A stretch of 64,000 nucleotides of DNA. It comes from Apis mellifera. Lineage: Eukaryota > Arthropoda > Insecta > Hymenoptera > Apidae. A program made the position numbers and the translations under genes. Positions 1 through 11,850 of the stretch are shown piece by piece; the first letter of the stretch is position 1; each line of letters starts with the position of its first letter. The DNA lies in contig NC_037652.1 of assembly GCF_003254395.2 (NCBI RefSeq), forward strand, positions 211,001 through 275,000, read 5' to 3'. The notes under the pieces were generated by a model, which had not been told where the DNA came from, did not search any database, and saw only the letters and a program-made list of their open reading frames with translations.

Positions 1-2814
1 GATCAAAGTGAAACCAAAACGTAATTCAAATTGAAGTCCTTTAATATCATGTTTTTAATTTTCTTTTCTTAAATATTTACAAGAATGAAAAAGTTAAAAG
101 AAAACTTTCGATTTGAATTTATATATTAATTAGATTTTTTCATCTATTTGATAAGTAAGTTTTTGAATGTTAAAAAAAATATTAATCGAAGAAAGCAAAA
201 AAAAAAAAAAAAAGAAAAAAATCATATAGAATAAGATATTTAAAAATATAATTAATGAATATATTGAGTATATTTATTTAAAAAATGTAATTATAGGAAT
301 ATGAAAGTTAGATAAGATAAGATTTATTTAAAATTTAGAAATATCATATTATATAATTTATTTGAAAATATTTAAAAATATGAATGAGATGGAAAAATAT
401 TTAAAACAAATATAAGGTTTGGTTAAATTTAGAATTATTGAAGAATATACTAATATTTATTTGATTTTGCAATGTTTTCAAAAAGATTTATGAAGATCAT
501 ATTTGAATTTTCAAATAGAAATTTATTTCTAGAAATAAATCACACATATTCTATATTCATATATTATACGAAACATATACTATGTACATAAAAAAATTTA
601 TTTAAAAAATTACATTAAGACATATTTGTTCGTAAAAATTTATATTTTATAAATACATAATATAATACATCTTAATGCAATCATAATATATAAATAAAAA
701 AATAATAAATAAAAAATAAAAAACATTATCAGTGAATTCTAAATTTTATTCTTAAACTTACAAATATAGTTCATTTTTCACAAAAGGATAGTGAAATAAT
801 TCTGTAAAAAATTTTTATTTAAAAAAGATTTTAATCTCAATTTTAAATTACCATGCAGATGCATCAATTCAATTTGTTTTTAATATAGATTTTTCATTTT
901 CACTACAAAAGATGTCTACATATGCATATAAATAACTACAAAAGATTTTATCATCTATATATGCATATAAATGCTACACATAATATATTTTTTTTCCAAT
1001 ATAGAATTTTAATCTATCTTTAATTTATCTTTATTTTTGAATATTTTGTAAAAATCTTCAGTTTAAGAAATACTTTAATTTTTATTTCATGAATTTTCTC
1101 ACTTTGTAGATAAACATATATCTAATATAAAATGCGATGTGTAACTTTAATACTATTTATATTTTTATATAATAAAATATATATTGAATAAAAATTGAAA
1201 AAACCTATTATATGAGCTAAAACGACATAATAAAGTAAATTTCAGTAAAATCTTATTGAAGATGTTATCGTTTATGAAACAATATATAATAAAAAAAATA
1301 ACTTTCATCTATTTTACAACTTTTAGTCTTATTTATTACATAACAATAATATTAATATTAATTCATATTTGTTTTATTAAGTTTAATATGAAACATATAA
1401 TCAAGATGTATATTTAAATGTTTTAATATTACTTTATTATAATATTATTAAAGAAAAATTGATTATTGAGATTGAAAGAGAATATCAATGAGAAATTCTT
1501 AAAAGAGCAAATCAATTTTAAATATTAAAATCTTTCTTTGATTTATAATTTCTTAAATTTATAAAATAATATAAATATCTTAAATAACTTTTCTTAACTT
1601 TTAAACTTTTAAATAACTTTTCTAACTTTTATTTAGATAATATTTTTTGATAAAAATAAATTTAATCTTAATGAATTATAATTTCTATTGATGAAATCTT
1701 CGAATAAAAAATCAATATATTTTTTAAAAAAATATTTATATTTCGGTGATTATAATTTAGGATACTTTTTGTAAAATATTTTACAAAATTTTAAAATTAA
1801 AAAACTTTCTTCTAATTTTTAAAAGAATGAATAACATTAAATATATGATAATGTTTTGAAATAAATATTTTTTCTTCAAAAAAATAAGATTGAATGGATA
1901 ATTCAGAAAGACAATTATAATTCACATTAGTAAAACAAATGAAATAAGTAAAATTAATAATTTTAAATAAGTTATTCTCTAAATCAAAATGAAGAATATT
2001 TGAAATATGCTTTATAAAGAAAAATTTATGTTAATGAAAATTAAAAATTTTGATTTTATTGCGGAATTAAAAAATGCTATACTTTCAATATACAATGAAA
2101 TTTTCGAAAATTAATCAAGAATATGCTGAATTGTAATTTTCAATTAATTACAAATAAAGTTATTATTAATAATTAATAAAATCTTTATCCTATCCTATCC
2201 TATTCTTTATCTTATCTATATCCTATTTTAATTACGTTATTATTATTACTCTGATTTATTTTTACGATTTGAAATTCCTAATAAATAAAAATAATTCTTC
2301 TAATTATATTGTACCATAAACAAGATCATACTAAATACGATTTTATTGAAATATATTTTTATGTTTATCATAATCTTTCAATCAATAATTGATTTTTTAT
2401 ATGTGATACTAAAATTATCTGTACACTTATAATTTATATTATATACTTATAGTCTAATGTATAATTTCTTTCATAATCGATATAAATACAATACTACAAT
2501 TTTTTTTAAACTCAGATTTACAGTTTTTATTAAAAAACATATTTGTTAAAAATATTTTTTAAAAATAATTTTTTAAAAACTTTAATTGATTCTCGATTTT
2601 TATAATTTTTAGAGAATATCAACGATAATTAATAATCAATAATTAATAAAACAAATAATCAATTCCAGATTTTCAATAATTAATTAAAATTCTATTATTA
2701 TAAAATTATTAAAAAGAACAATAAAATAACTTCAATATATGTTCGCAAGTACTTATTACTTGCGAGATTTATAAATAGTTTATTCGAAGAGCTTTTTATA
2801 TAAAAAACTGTTTC
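1..2814. other. AT-rich noncoding stretch
   Basis: No gene is seen. The sequence is dominated by A/T runs with stop codons in every frame. Small items are an A-rich homopolymer run near 196-222 and a short run of TATCC/CCTAT units near 2188-2230. Nothing else with coding or RNA-gene character was found. Confidence 0.7.
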
Positions 2815-3454
2815 TGTTATTACCGCGCGCGGATATTAAGCCTAAACAAAAACAGATTATCTGAGAACATTGTCTTTGAGAATTTAGCTGATATTTATAA
2901 TTATATATTTCTGGTATATTTCAGACCAGTTGAACCAATCCTAACAGTGACATATTCTAACGCAGCTGATTCAGAGACAAATAACATTGTTCTAATTCGA
3001 GAAATCTATAAGAGTGATGCGCCGATCGATTTCTCGTTATGAGATCTTTGTATACAGATCACCACCTAAGAGAGGAATTTTCTTAAATTTGATTGTCGCG
3101 AGTTATTATTATATTATTTACTAAGAAGATCTCGTTGTAAACATGTTGTAGTCCAATCGTCAAATAATTATATTATTATTAAATATAATTATATAATTAT
3201 ATAGTTTTGTTTTAACATCTCATTGTATCTGACCGTAGACATGATTATTTTCTACGATTTTGTGAGAGACCGTGTTGTCTAATAGACACGCGCTCCGCAT
3301 GTGATTTATACAACATCGCATAACGACTTATACAATCCATTCATCCTTAAGAAGTATACCATTGATTGTGAATCTGTCGAAAGGCATTCGACAAGCACCT
3401 AGTTATTAGCTTACATCCACCAAACCTACAATATTATTATTGAGGGAGAGAACA
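2815..3454. repeat. possible decayed solo LTR or unique higher-GC block
   Basis: This block is clearly less AT-rich than its surroundings. It opens with TGTTATTACCGCGCGCGG and closes with GGGAGAGAACA, so it has the TG...CA boundaries usual for LTRs and a plausible LTR length of about 640 bp. The flanking five bases (GTTTC and GTATG) do not form a clean target-site duplication, and no second copy lies in the window. It contains no long ORF. It could equally be a conserved noncoding block; the LTR reading is a weak inference. Confidence 0.25.
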
Positions 3455-3904
3455 GTATGATTTAAGTCTAGAATACTCCAAATAATTCATTTTAAAAGAT
3501 CTCAATTAATTAATGTCAGAAAACTCAATGACATTAATTCTGTTATTTTTAGTTACAATTAATTTTTATAGATTTCATAAAAAAAATATTCAATTTTAGA
3601 AAATTTTCAATAATTGATTTTAAAAAATTCTAATTGTTCCATAATATTTTAAATTAATACATATAATTTTAAATAATTTCAATAAATTCTAAGACCATTC
3701 CAATAGATTCTAATAGAATCTCGATAATTAATTCTTGAAGATTTTAAAAATTCTAAAAGACATATAATCTTTTTTCAAAATAACCGATTATGAAACAATT
3801 TTATATAATTTCATTTAATTCATTTATTTAATTAATTCATTTAATTTAGATTCCAATATAATAATGTAATAAAATTTCGATTATTAGAATCCATATTATG
3901 TATA

Positions 3905-3909
3905 ATGAA

Positions 3910-3970
<61 letters not shown>

Positions 3971-3975
3971 TATGG
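3905..3975. repeat. (TA)n microsatellite
   Basis: An almost uninterrupted run of TA dinucleotides, about 30 units, followed by a further AT-rich palindromic stretch to about 4030. It forms the first half of a compound microsatellite with the GT run downstream. Confidence 0.95.
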
Positions 3976-4045
3976 ATAATATATATATTATATTAATATA
4001 TAATAATTAATATATATAATAAATAATATTATTATATTAAATAAC

Positions 4046-4046
4046 A

Positions 4047-4093
<47 letters not shown>
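4046..4093. repeat. (GT)n microsatellite
   Basis: About 22 perfect GT units followed by GTATG. Together with the (TA)n run just upstream it is a typical compound animal microsatellite. Confidence 0.95.
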
Positions 4094-4096
<3 letters not shown>

Positions 4097-5275
4097 TATA
4101 ATTGAATGGCTGAAATATTATTAGGATAAATTGTATAAAAAAAAGAATGAAAAGATAATGAAAAAATACAAAAATTGTGGAATGTAAAACAGAGAATAAA
4201 AAATGAATCTAATAATAATTGTAATTCTATTTCTATATATATTCAGAAATATTCTTGTGTTTTCGAAATAAGGTAATTTGAAATATAAATAAAAAATACG
4301 AATGAAATAATAATATTAAGAACATTGTCAAATTCGTAGTTAAGAAAATTGAAAAGCTAAAATTTAATGAAAATTAAAAAAATTTTTGCATTTGTTTTTT
4401 TAATATCTATAATAAATTTCAACTTTTACAATATTCATTTTCAATTTATTTTCAATATTCAATTTCACAATAAACAAGTTTTAGTTTACAAAAAATTATT
4501 CGATTATCAAAATAGTAAATTTTTGATTCAGATGATAGATATTTTATTGTGTTTAAATAAATGTAAATAAATGGAATACTTGTTGAAATATTTTAATTTA
4601 AATCTGAACATTTGAATAGATTCATTTAACTTATTATACATTTAACTTATTTTTAACATATAATTATCTATTAATTGAAATACTATTCCATTAATAAAAC
4701 GAAATATATATTTAACAATAACATTATTAAGTATTCAGATTATAGTTTGCCGTACAATAAATTACAAGTATTTTTTTCATTCTATTTGTTCTATTTATCT
4801 AAAATTAATTAAAAATATTCAGAAAATGATTTCCATCATTGAGTGTAATAAGAACATATTTAAATTTACTATAATGTTTTGATACATTCATGGGCCGTTT
4901 CACATCTTCATTGTATTATTATAATATTCATAAAATTTTTAGTAATTACACTACTAAATCTAAAACTATTTATTTTAATGATATCTATTTTTTTCTTTAT
5001 TTATTTAGCATAATTATTCAGTGTATTTTTTAATTGTATAATAGAATTTATATTCGTATATAAAATCATATATATTAAGTCGATTAATGGCAAGCCTATA
5101 ATTTTCAATTTTTATATTATAGGTGATAAACTATGGAAATAAGTTTTGATATGTATTAAATTTAAAGCAAATTATTATTGAAATATTTTTTATGCAATCT
5201 TTGTCATAGCATTTTTCGGTTTGAAATAACTAAAGATATATAAAAATTGATTTCACACTTATTCAACAATTCTAT
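4094..5275. other. AT-rich noncoding stretch
   Basis: No gene is seen. The open frame at 4367-4570 (+) is a low-complexity Phe/Ile/Asn/Lys translation of A/T-rich DNA with no recognisable domain, so I do not call it a gene. Confidence 0.7.
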
Positions 5276-5325
5276 ATAATACATATTTTCATGGATTCTA
5301 TATAATCCATGAAAATATGTATTAT
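5276..5325. repeat. perfect 22-bp inverted repeat (hairpin)
   Basis: The arms 5276-5297 and 5304-5325 are exact reverse complements over 22 bp around a 6-nt CTATAT loop. Pairing stops immediately outside the arms. It could be a short palindrome formed by template switching, a small hairpin RNA, or a MITE scrap. The pre-miRNA hairpins I know are longer and contain mismatches, so I do not call a miRNA. Confidence 0.85.
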
Positions 5326-5619
5326 TATATGAATTATATTTTCATAAAATAATTTCAATGATTCTTCCTTTATCATATATATAGTATATATAACAATATT
5401 CATTATGAATAACAAAATTTTCTCTTCGTTATCATCGAATAATAAAATAAATACAGGAAAATTAAATTAATCTAATTCATTATTAATGAATATTCCCATA
5501 TATGAGTAATCAGATAAATTTACATCTAATCAAAATAGACTCTAAAATATATTTAAAAATCATTAAATTAAGAATTTCAATTAAGATGATAATCAGTTAC
5601 AATTAAATAGTTGATATAC

Positions 5620-5880
5620 AGTTCTAAATGATCGGAATTCGATCATCTAAAGCGATATCACAACCAAATAATCCTCAAGAACCGACGAAACTATATCATT
5701 GTGTCGTGTATTATACACAAATTAAAACAACATAAGTCATACAAAGACAGTTATGTTAGTTGATGAAATATACATTAATACACATTGAACAAATGACAGG
5801 TTTAGTAGCATCAAGTAACAAATTGGAAAAACAAGAGAGCATTGCTCAGCTTCTTATAACGTCCGTGTCTTTTATCTAAA
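5620..5880. other. small G+C-richer island
   Basis: A modest island between AT desert and satellite, containing an imperfect palindrome (ATGATCGGAATTCGATCAT near 5628-5646) and words such as GTCGTGTATTATACAC. No ORF with coding character is visible. It may be conserved noncoding DNA; the evidence is composition only. Confidence 0.3.
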
Positions 5881-5944
5881 ATCAAATTGTTTTCAAATTA
5901 GAAATGGTAATAAAAGAATACTATGTGAAATATTGAAGTCTGAT

Positions 5945-6157
5945 TAAATACAATATATCATAACATAATATATTAATACAATATAATATAAAACAATATA
6001 ACACAACACAATATAACAATATAATATAACACAATATAACAGACACAATACAATATAATACAACATAGCACAAAATACTATAGCAATATAATATATTATA
6101 TTTTAATATAATATAATATACTATAATATAGTACAATATAATGTAATATAATATAAT
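5945..6157. repeat. degenerate pentamer shoulder of the TAATG array
   Basis: Variant five-base units of the type AATAT, AACAC and AACAT run up to the clean TAATG array. They look like a diverged edge of the same satellite. The minus-strand frame at 5921-6136 is a Tyr/Ile/Leu/Cys-rich translation of these units and not a gene. Confidence 0.75.
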
Positions 6158-7903
6158 ATGTAATGTAATGTAATGTAATGTAATGTAATGTAATGTAATG
6201 TAATGTAATGTAATGTAATGTAATGTAATGTAATGTAATTTGTAATTTTTTTTTTTTTTTTTTTTTTTTTGTAATGTAATGTAATGTAATGTAATGTAAA
6301 AAATGTAATGTAATGTAATGTTAATGTAATGTAATGTAATGTAATGTAATGTAATGTAATGTAATGTAATGTAATGTAATGTAATGTAATGTAATGTAAT
6401 GTAATGTAATGTAATGTAATGTAATGTAATGTAATAATGTAATGTAATGTAATGTAATGTAATGTAATGTAATGTAATGTAATGTAATGTAATGTAATGT
6501 AATGTAATGTAATGTAATGTAATGTAATGTAATGTAATGTAATGTAATGTAATGTAATGTAATGTAATGTAATGTAATGTAATGTAATGTAATGTAATGT
6601 AATGTAATGTAATGTAATGTTTAATGTAATGTAATGTAATGTAATGTAATGTAATGTAATGTAATGTAATGTAATGTAATGTAATGTAATGTAAATGTAA
6701 TGTAATGTAATGTAATGTAATGTAATGTAATGTAATGTAATGTAATGTAATGTAATGTAATGTAATGTAATGTAATGTAATGTAATGTAATGTAATGTAA
6801 TGTAATGTAATGTAATGTAAATGTAATGTAATGTAATGTAATGTAATGTAATGTAATGTAATGTAATGTAATGTAAATGTAATGTAATGTAATGTAATGT
6901 AATGTAAGTAAAATGTAATGTAATGTAATGTAATGTAATGTAATGTAATGTAAATGTAATGTAATGTAATGTAATGTAATGTAATGTAATGTAATGTAAT
7001 GTAATGTAATGTAATGTAATGTAATGTAATGTAATGTAATGTAATGTAATGTAATGTAATGTAATGTAATGTAATGTAATGTAATGTAATGTAATGTAAT
7101 GTAATGTAATGTAATGTAATGTAATGTAATGTAATGTAATGTAATGTAATGTAATGTAATGTAATGTAATGTAATGTAATGTAATGTAATGTAATGTAAT
7201 GTAATGTAATGTAATGTAATGTAATGTAATGTAATGTAATGTAATGTAAATGTAATGTAATGTAATGTAATGTAATGTAATGTAATGTAATGTAATGTAA
7301 TGTAATGTAATGTAATGTAATGTAATGTAATGTAATGTAATGTAAATGTAATGTAATGTAATGTAATGTAATGTAATGTAATGTAATGTAATGTAATGTA
7401 ATGTAATGTAATGTAATGTAATGTAATGTAATGTAATGTAATGTAATGTAATGTAATGTAATGTAATGTAATGTAATGTAATGTAATGTAATGTGTAATG
7501 TAATGTAATGTAATGTAATGTAATGTAATGTAATGTAATGTAATGTAATGTAATGTAATGTAATGTAATGTAATGTAATGTAATGTAATGTAATGTAATG
7601 TAATGTAATGTAATGTAATGTAATGTAATGTAATGTAATGTAATGTAATGTAATGTAATGTAATTAATGTAATGTAATGTAATGTAATGTAATGTAATGT
7701 AATGTAATGTAATGTAATGTAATGTAATGTAATGTAATGTAATGTAATGTAATGTAATGTAATGTAATGTAATGTAATTTGTAATGTAATTTTATGTAAT
7801 GTAATGTAATGTAATGTAATGTAATGTAATGTAATGTAATGTAATGTAATGTAATGTAATGTAATGTAATGTAATGTAATGTAATGTAATATAATATAAT
7901 ATA
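6158..7903. repeat. (TAATG)n pentanucleotide satellite, about 1.7 kb
   Basis: Roughly 340 units of TAATG (equivalently GTAAT, or CATTA on the other strand) run almost without interruption. Breaks are a T homopolymer near 6246-6271, repeated one-base slips such as GTAAATG (for example near 6690, 6820, 6873, 6950 and 7247) and short variants such as GTAATTTGTAATGTAATTTTATG near 7775-7797. The array decays into ATAAT units at its right edge. The unit is not the TTAGG telomere repeat of many insects. An array this long is probably length-variable, and its assembled length may not be exact. Confidence 0.97.
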
Positions 7904-10650
7904 AATAAAACTGTAAATAACATGTAGTAATATAATTAAAAATAAAGTAATTAAATAAATTTTTTTTTAAATTAAATTACATTTGTAAATAATAAAATAT
8001 AACGTTATTTATATATGATATAATACGCTTGATGAATAATAATATCCAATTACAAAATTACATTGTTTTTTAAAGTAATGTTTAAGAAATGTTAACATAA
8101 TTCATTTATTTCCTATTTCACGAATTAATTGAATTAATTTGTAAATAGATGAATTTTTACAAAAAAAATAATTTACACATATTTTTTTTGACAAAAATTT
8201 TTATATTTATTATAATAACTATTATAAAATAATTAAAATTTTATATTTTATTTTATTATAATTTTAATTTTTATTATACAATGGTTTTCGAATTTCATGT
8301 AAGTTTTATATAATTATTGTTTATAATTTATATATTGTATATAATTTTCATTATTATTGCTTTATATATTTTCATTTTTAATAATATATTATTTTATTAT
8401 ATATTTATTTATTTTATTATATTTTAATATATAATAATATATTATTTATTAATATATTAATAATATATTATCAAAGTTTTTAATTATTTCTCTGTTTATT
8501 TGCTCTTTCTAAAATATTTTGATTATATTCCATTGATATATTAGTAAAAAAGCTCATATATATAATAATAATAATAATATAACTATTTTATTTTTTAAAG
8601 AAGAGATAGATCTGAATAGTGAAATTATTTACGTAAAACACTAGATAACTAATTTTTAATTTTTTGGTTAGAAAATTAAAAATTTTGTATAATATGTTGA
8701 AAAATATGTTATAAAATATAAAAAGCAGATATCGAAATTTATTTATGAAGCTTAAATTTCATTTTCTTAATAGTTTCAATATTCTTAATAATTTTTAGTT
8801 TCTTAACAGTAATTATAAGTGAGTAAACTTTTTCTATATTATTCGAAGAAATTACTACAAATACAGTAATACAATAATAATATAATGATTATTTCAATTA
8901 CATTTACATATCAAATATTGTGTGATCGATCACCGAAGAAATCACATAAGAAATCTAATGCATTGCGATACGACCTATAATTCATTTTTCCTCATGATTC
9001 TTCAAAACAATTTTCATTATTAGTTCTCTTTTACTTTCATTAAGTTCTATTTTTGCCGGATTATAATTGTTATTAACATCCGCGATAATTTTAGAAAAGT
9101 AAAATTTAATTAAAAATTTAAAAAAATTTAATAAAATATTAAATAATTATTATTCTTCATTGAAGACTCATTACATAAATAGATAAACAGTTCTATCATT
9201 GAATAATCCTTCGAGGAACAATTGTCAACTCAAATATTTTTTTGTGTAATAATTAAAATAATTTATTTAACAACATATATATCCATTTTGACATTTCATA
9301 AACATAAAATTATATATAAGTAAAAAATTTTCATCTATAATTAAAATTAAAAAAATTAAATTCTGAGATAAATAAAGATAAAATAAATGAAGATATAATG
9401 AAGATATATTTTATTTTATAAATAAATAATTAAATAATATTTTTAGCAATAAGTATGAAAGTATATGATAAATATAAAAAAAATTAAAGAGGAAAAAATT
9501 TTTTAATCTTTTATGGTAAATTTAATAATGTTATGAATTATATATATTAATGAATTCTTTTACATTTGCAATATTCTTTTCTTTTAAACAAAAATGATTT
9601 TTTATTTTTTATATAAAATTGATTACTTGGAATTATTTTTTACCGATAATATTTGGACATATTGTAAAATTTTGAAAAATTTTTTATTGCATATTATCTT
9701 TATATTAGCGCCACTCAATTTTAATTTTCGAATTATTTTCAAAAAAAGATTACTACTATTACATAATTAGAATATTTTGTTACAGGATATTCTAAAAATA
9801 TCAGAATATTCATTAAGTAGAGATTTCTGATGTAATTTTAAGCAACATTTTTCTTTAAATATTTTATATAAAATATTACAATATTTTGTTAACTGAATTA
9901 TTAATAAAAAATACAGGCCAATCATGAAACGTATAATCAAGCAACATAATGTTGATTGTTGTCAATCAAACAACAAATCCGAACAATATATGTCAAAGAA
10001 AATATTTAAATATAACAAATTTTTATAGATAAAAAAATTATATGAAATTATATTATGAACAATAAATCAATTATAATATTCAATATATTTTTTTTGACAT
10101 ATATTATTATATTCATGTTCAGTTAGCGATATAGTTAATACTATTCGACTAATATTCGACTAAAATTGCTCCATAATGGATTTGATCAATTTTTTTTATT
10201 AACAATTCATTAATAAAACCATAACGAAAATTTTTGGAAAGGAAAAATTGCTTAAAATTAACTTAGGAATCTCCATTAATGAATATTATCACATTTATAG
10301 AACATTCTATATACATATATGTCTGTGATTGCCGTATATATGAAAGCTTGCGAACAATTTATTATTTCATGAAACACATTGCACAGTGCAGAACAACAGT
10401 CCAAAATATATAATATAGATATATAATATAATATAGATAGATATAATGTATATAATATAGATAGATTGATTAAAAATCTACTTAGGATTACGGAGGAAAT
10501 ATCTAAAATATCTCAAATCTAATGTTAAATTTAGTCATTCGGATTCTTTGGATATAAAAATAAAATGTAAAATAAGTTTTAGCTGATCGAAATTACAATA
10601 AATCGATTCCAATGATAGATACTGAAAATAATACTGATATTCATTGTAAA
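7904..10650. other. AT-rich noncoding stretch
   Basis: No gene is seen. Small items are a 12-bp palindrome GTGATCGATCAC at 8922-8933, a short hairpin TTGATTG-TTGT-CAATCAA near 9952-9969, and an irregular ATATAGATAG tandem near 10410-10465. A slightly G+C-richer patch lies at about 10310-10400. Confidence 0.65.
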
Positions 10651-11543
10651 GGGTGTCCTAAAATTAACGCAAGATTTGAATTAAATATAAAAGAGAATTT
10701 TTAGTCTTTAGATATTTATTTTTTATTTATTTTTGAATCATAAAATATATAGAATAGAGTTATTTATGGACACATAAATAAACACATACAACAAATGACT
10801 CCACGGCTTTGCTGGCACATACGCACCCTTTCGTCGAAATTTTTCATGACCTTTCTGCGTAATTGTGGCTGAATTTCGTTGATGCAGCGTTTAATTTCCT
10901 CTTGTAATGCACGTGGGATTGTTGACATTTGACTTCAAATAATCCCATAAGAAAAAATGTAATGATGTTAAATCATATGATTTAGGGGGCCAATTCTGAT
11001 CACCAAAACGAGAGAGTACACGACCAGGAAGTGTCTCATGTAGTAATTGAATTGTTTCATTGGCTGTATGGCATGTGGCATCGTCTTGTTGAAACCACAT
11101 ATTGGCCACATCAATATCATCCAATTTCGGCGAAAGAACTGTGTTATCGTGTCGCGATATTGAGCACCATTAACAGTTGCTACTTGACCAGCCTCATTCT
11201 CAAAAAAGTATAGTCCGATGATGCCTCCTGCCCAAAATTCACATTAAATAGTGACGTGGGTGCATTTGTTTTTCACATTCTCGTGAGTTTTCCGAACCCC
11301 AAACACGGCAATTTTGGCGACAAAGCCATCGAGGTAAAAATGTGCTTCATCGCTTAGGATTATTTTGCTCGAAAAACTAGCATCCACTTTTTGATAATTA
11401 ATAACCCATTCCACGTTGTTGTATCGTATAACGCTTCATTTTTACCAAATCTAAACTCTCAAGCTGTCAAACTGTTCTTTTTTCAGGATTGCCAACTTAA
11501 TGCAAATTGGCAAATTCATATCTCGTGTTAATTTTGGGACTTT
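10651..11543 (-). mobile_element. mariner-like transposon relic, internally deleted (copy 1)
   Basis: The left end reads TAAAGGGTGTCC followed by AAAATTAACGCAAGATT. The right end near 11521-11543 is its diverged inverse. The best-preserved matching end is on copy 2 (62896-62920), and both copies align along their full length. Starting at a TA fits the TA target of Tc1/mariner elements. The element is about 0.9 kb, against roughly 1.3 kb for autonomous mariners, because the part encoding most of the N-terminal DNA-binding half is missing (junction near 11385-11412). It lies in a gene-free AT desert. Confidence 0.88.
10891..11460 (-). pseudogene. mariner-type transposase pseudogene (copy 1)
   Basis: Read on the minus strand, a short N-terminal piece (near 11425-11445) runs straight into the catalytic domain, skipping most of the helix-turn-helix region. 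The first catalytic Asp lies in a Ser-Asp-Glu-Ala-His context at 11341-11354. A TAA stop follows in the next conserved block (about 11250), and the frame shifts by one base near 11125. The last open part (10891-11124) holds WFQQDDATCHTANETIQLL with the second Asp, then PPKSYDLTSLHFFLW with the third Asp after 36 intervening residues. An active protein would cut and paste the element at TA sites. With the deletion, stop and frameshift it cannot be functional. Confidence 0.9.
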
Positions 11544-11683
11544 ATTTTATCATCAAAAATTATTTTATATCTTATTTGTTTTTCAATCTCTATTGAGCAT
11601 TGGATTTGAGAGATTTGGATTTTAAATCTATTGTAATCTACGAGGAAGTAGGTTTTTTGTTAGTTCATTCATTTTATTATTTA

Positions 11684-11850
11684 TTTATTATTATTATATT
11701 ATTATATTTATTATTATATTATTATATTTATTATTATATTATTATATTTATTATTATATTATTATATTTATTATTATATTATTACATTATTATATTTATA
11801 TTATTATATTTATTATTATATTATTATATTATTATTATATTATTCATTTT
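11684..11850. repeat. 20-bp AT minisatellite
   Basis: About five near-identical copies of the unit TTATTATATTATTATATTTA, then shorter degenerate versions. The plus-strand frame at 11600-11935 (Leu/Tyr/Ile repeats) is a translation of this array, not a protein gene. Confidence 0.9.

Noticed and set aside
5276..5325. miRNA precursor
   Set aside because: The stem is perfect, only 22 bp and without flanking pairing, unlike the longer, mismatched precursors of animal miRNAs.
5921..6136. 71-codon minus-strand frame rich in Tyr/Ile/Leu/Cys
   Set aside because: It is a translation of degenerate pentamer repeats beside the satellite, with no domain or complexity.
6158..7903. Interpretation of the pentamer array as telomeric repeat
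   Set aside because: The unit is TAATG, not TTAGG or another known insect telomere unit. The array is interstitial, with ordinary AT-rich DNA on both sides.
6158..7903. Interpretation of repeated units as CRISPR or another prokaryotic array
   Set aside because: The units are contiguous with no spacers, and the whole window has eukaryotic character.
11031..11213. Plus-strand frame over mariner copy 1
   Set aside because: It is a shadow of the minus-strand transposase pseudogene.
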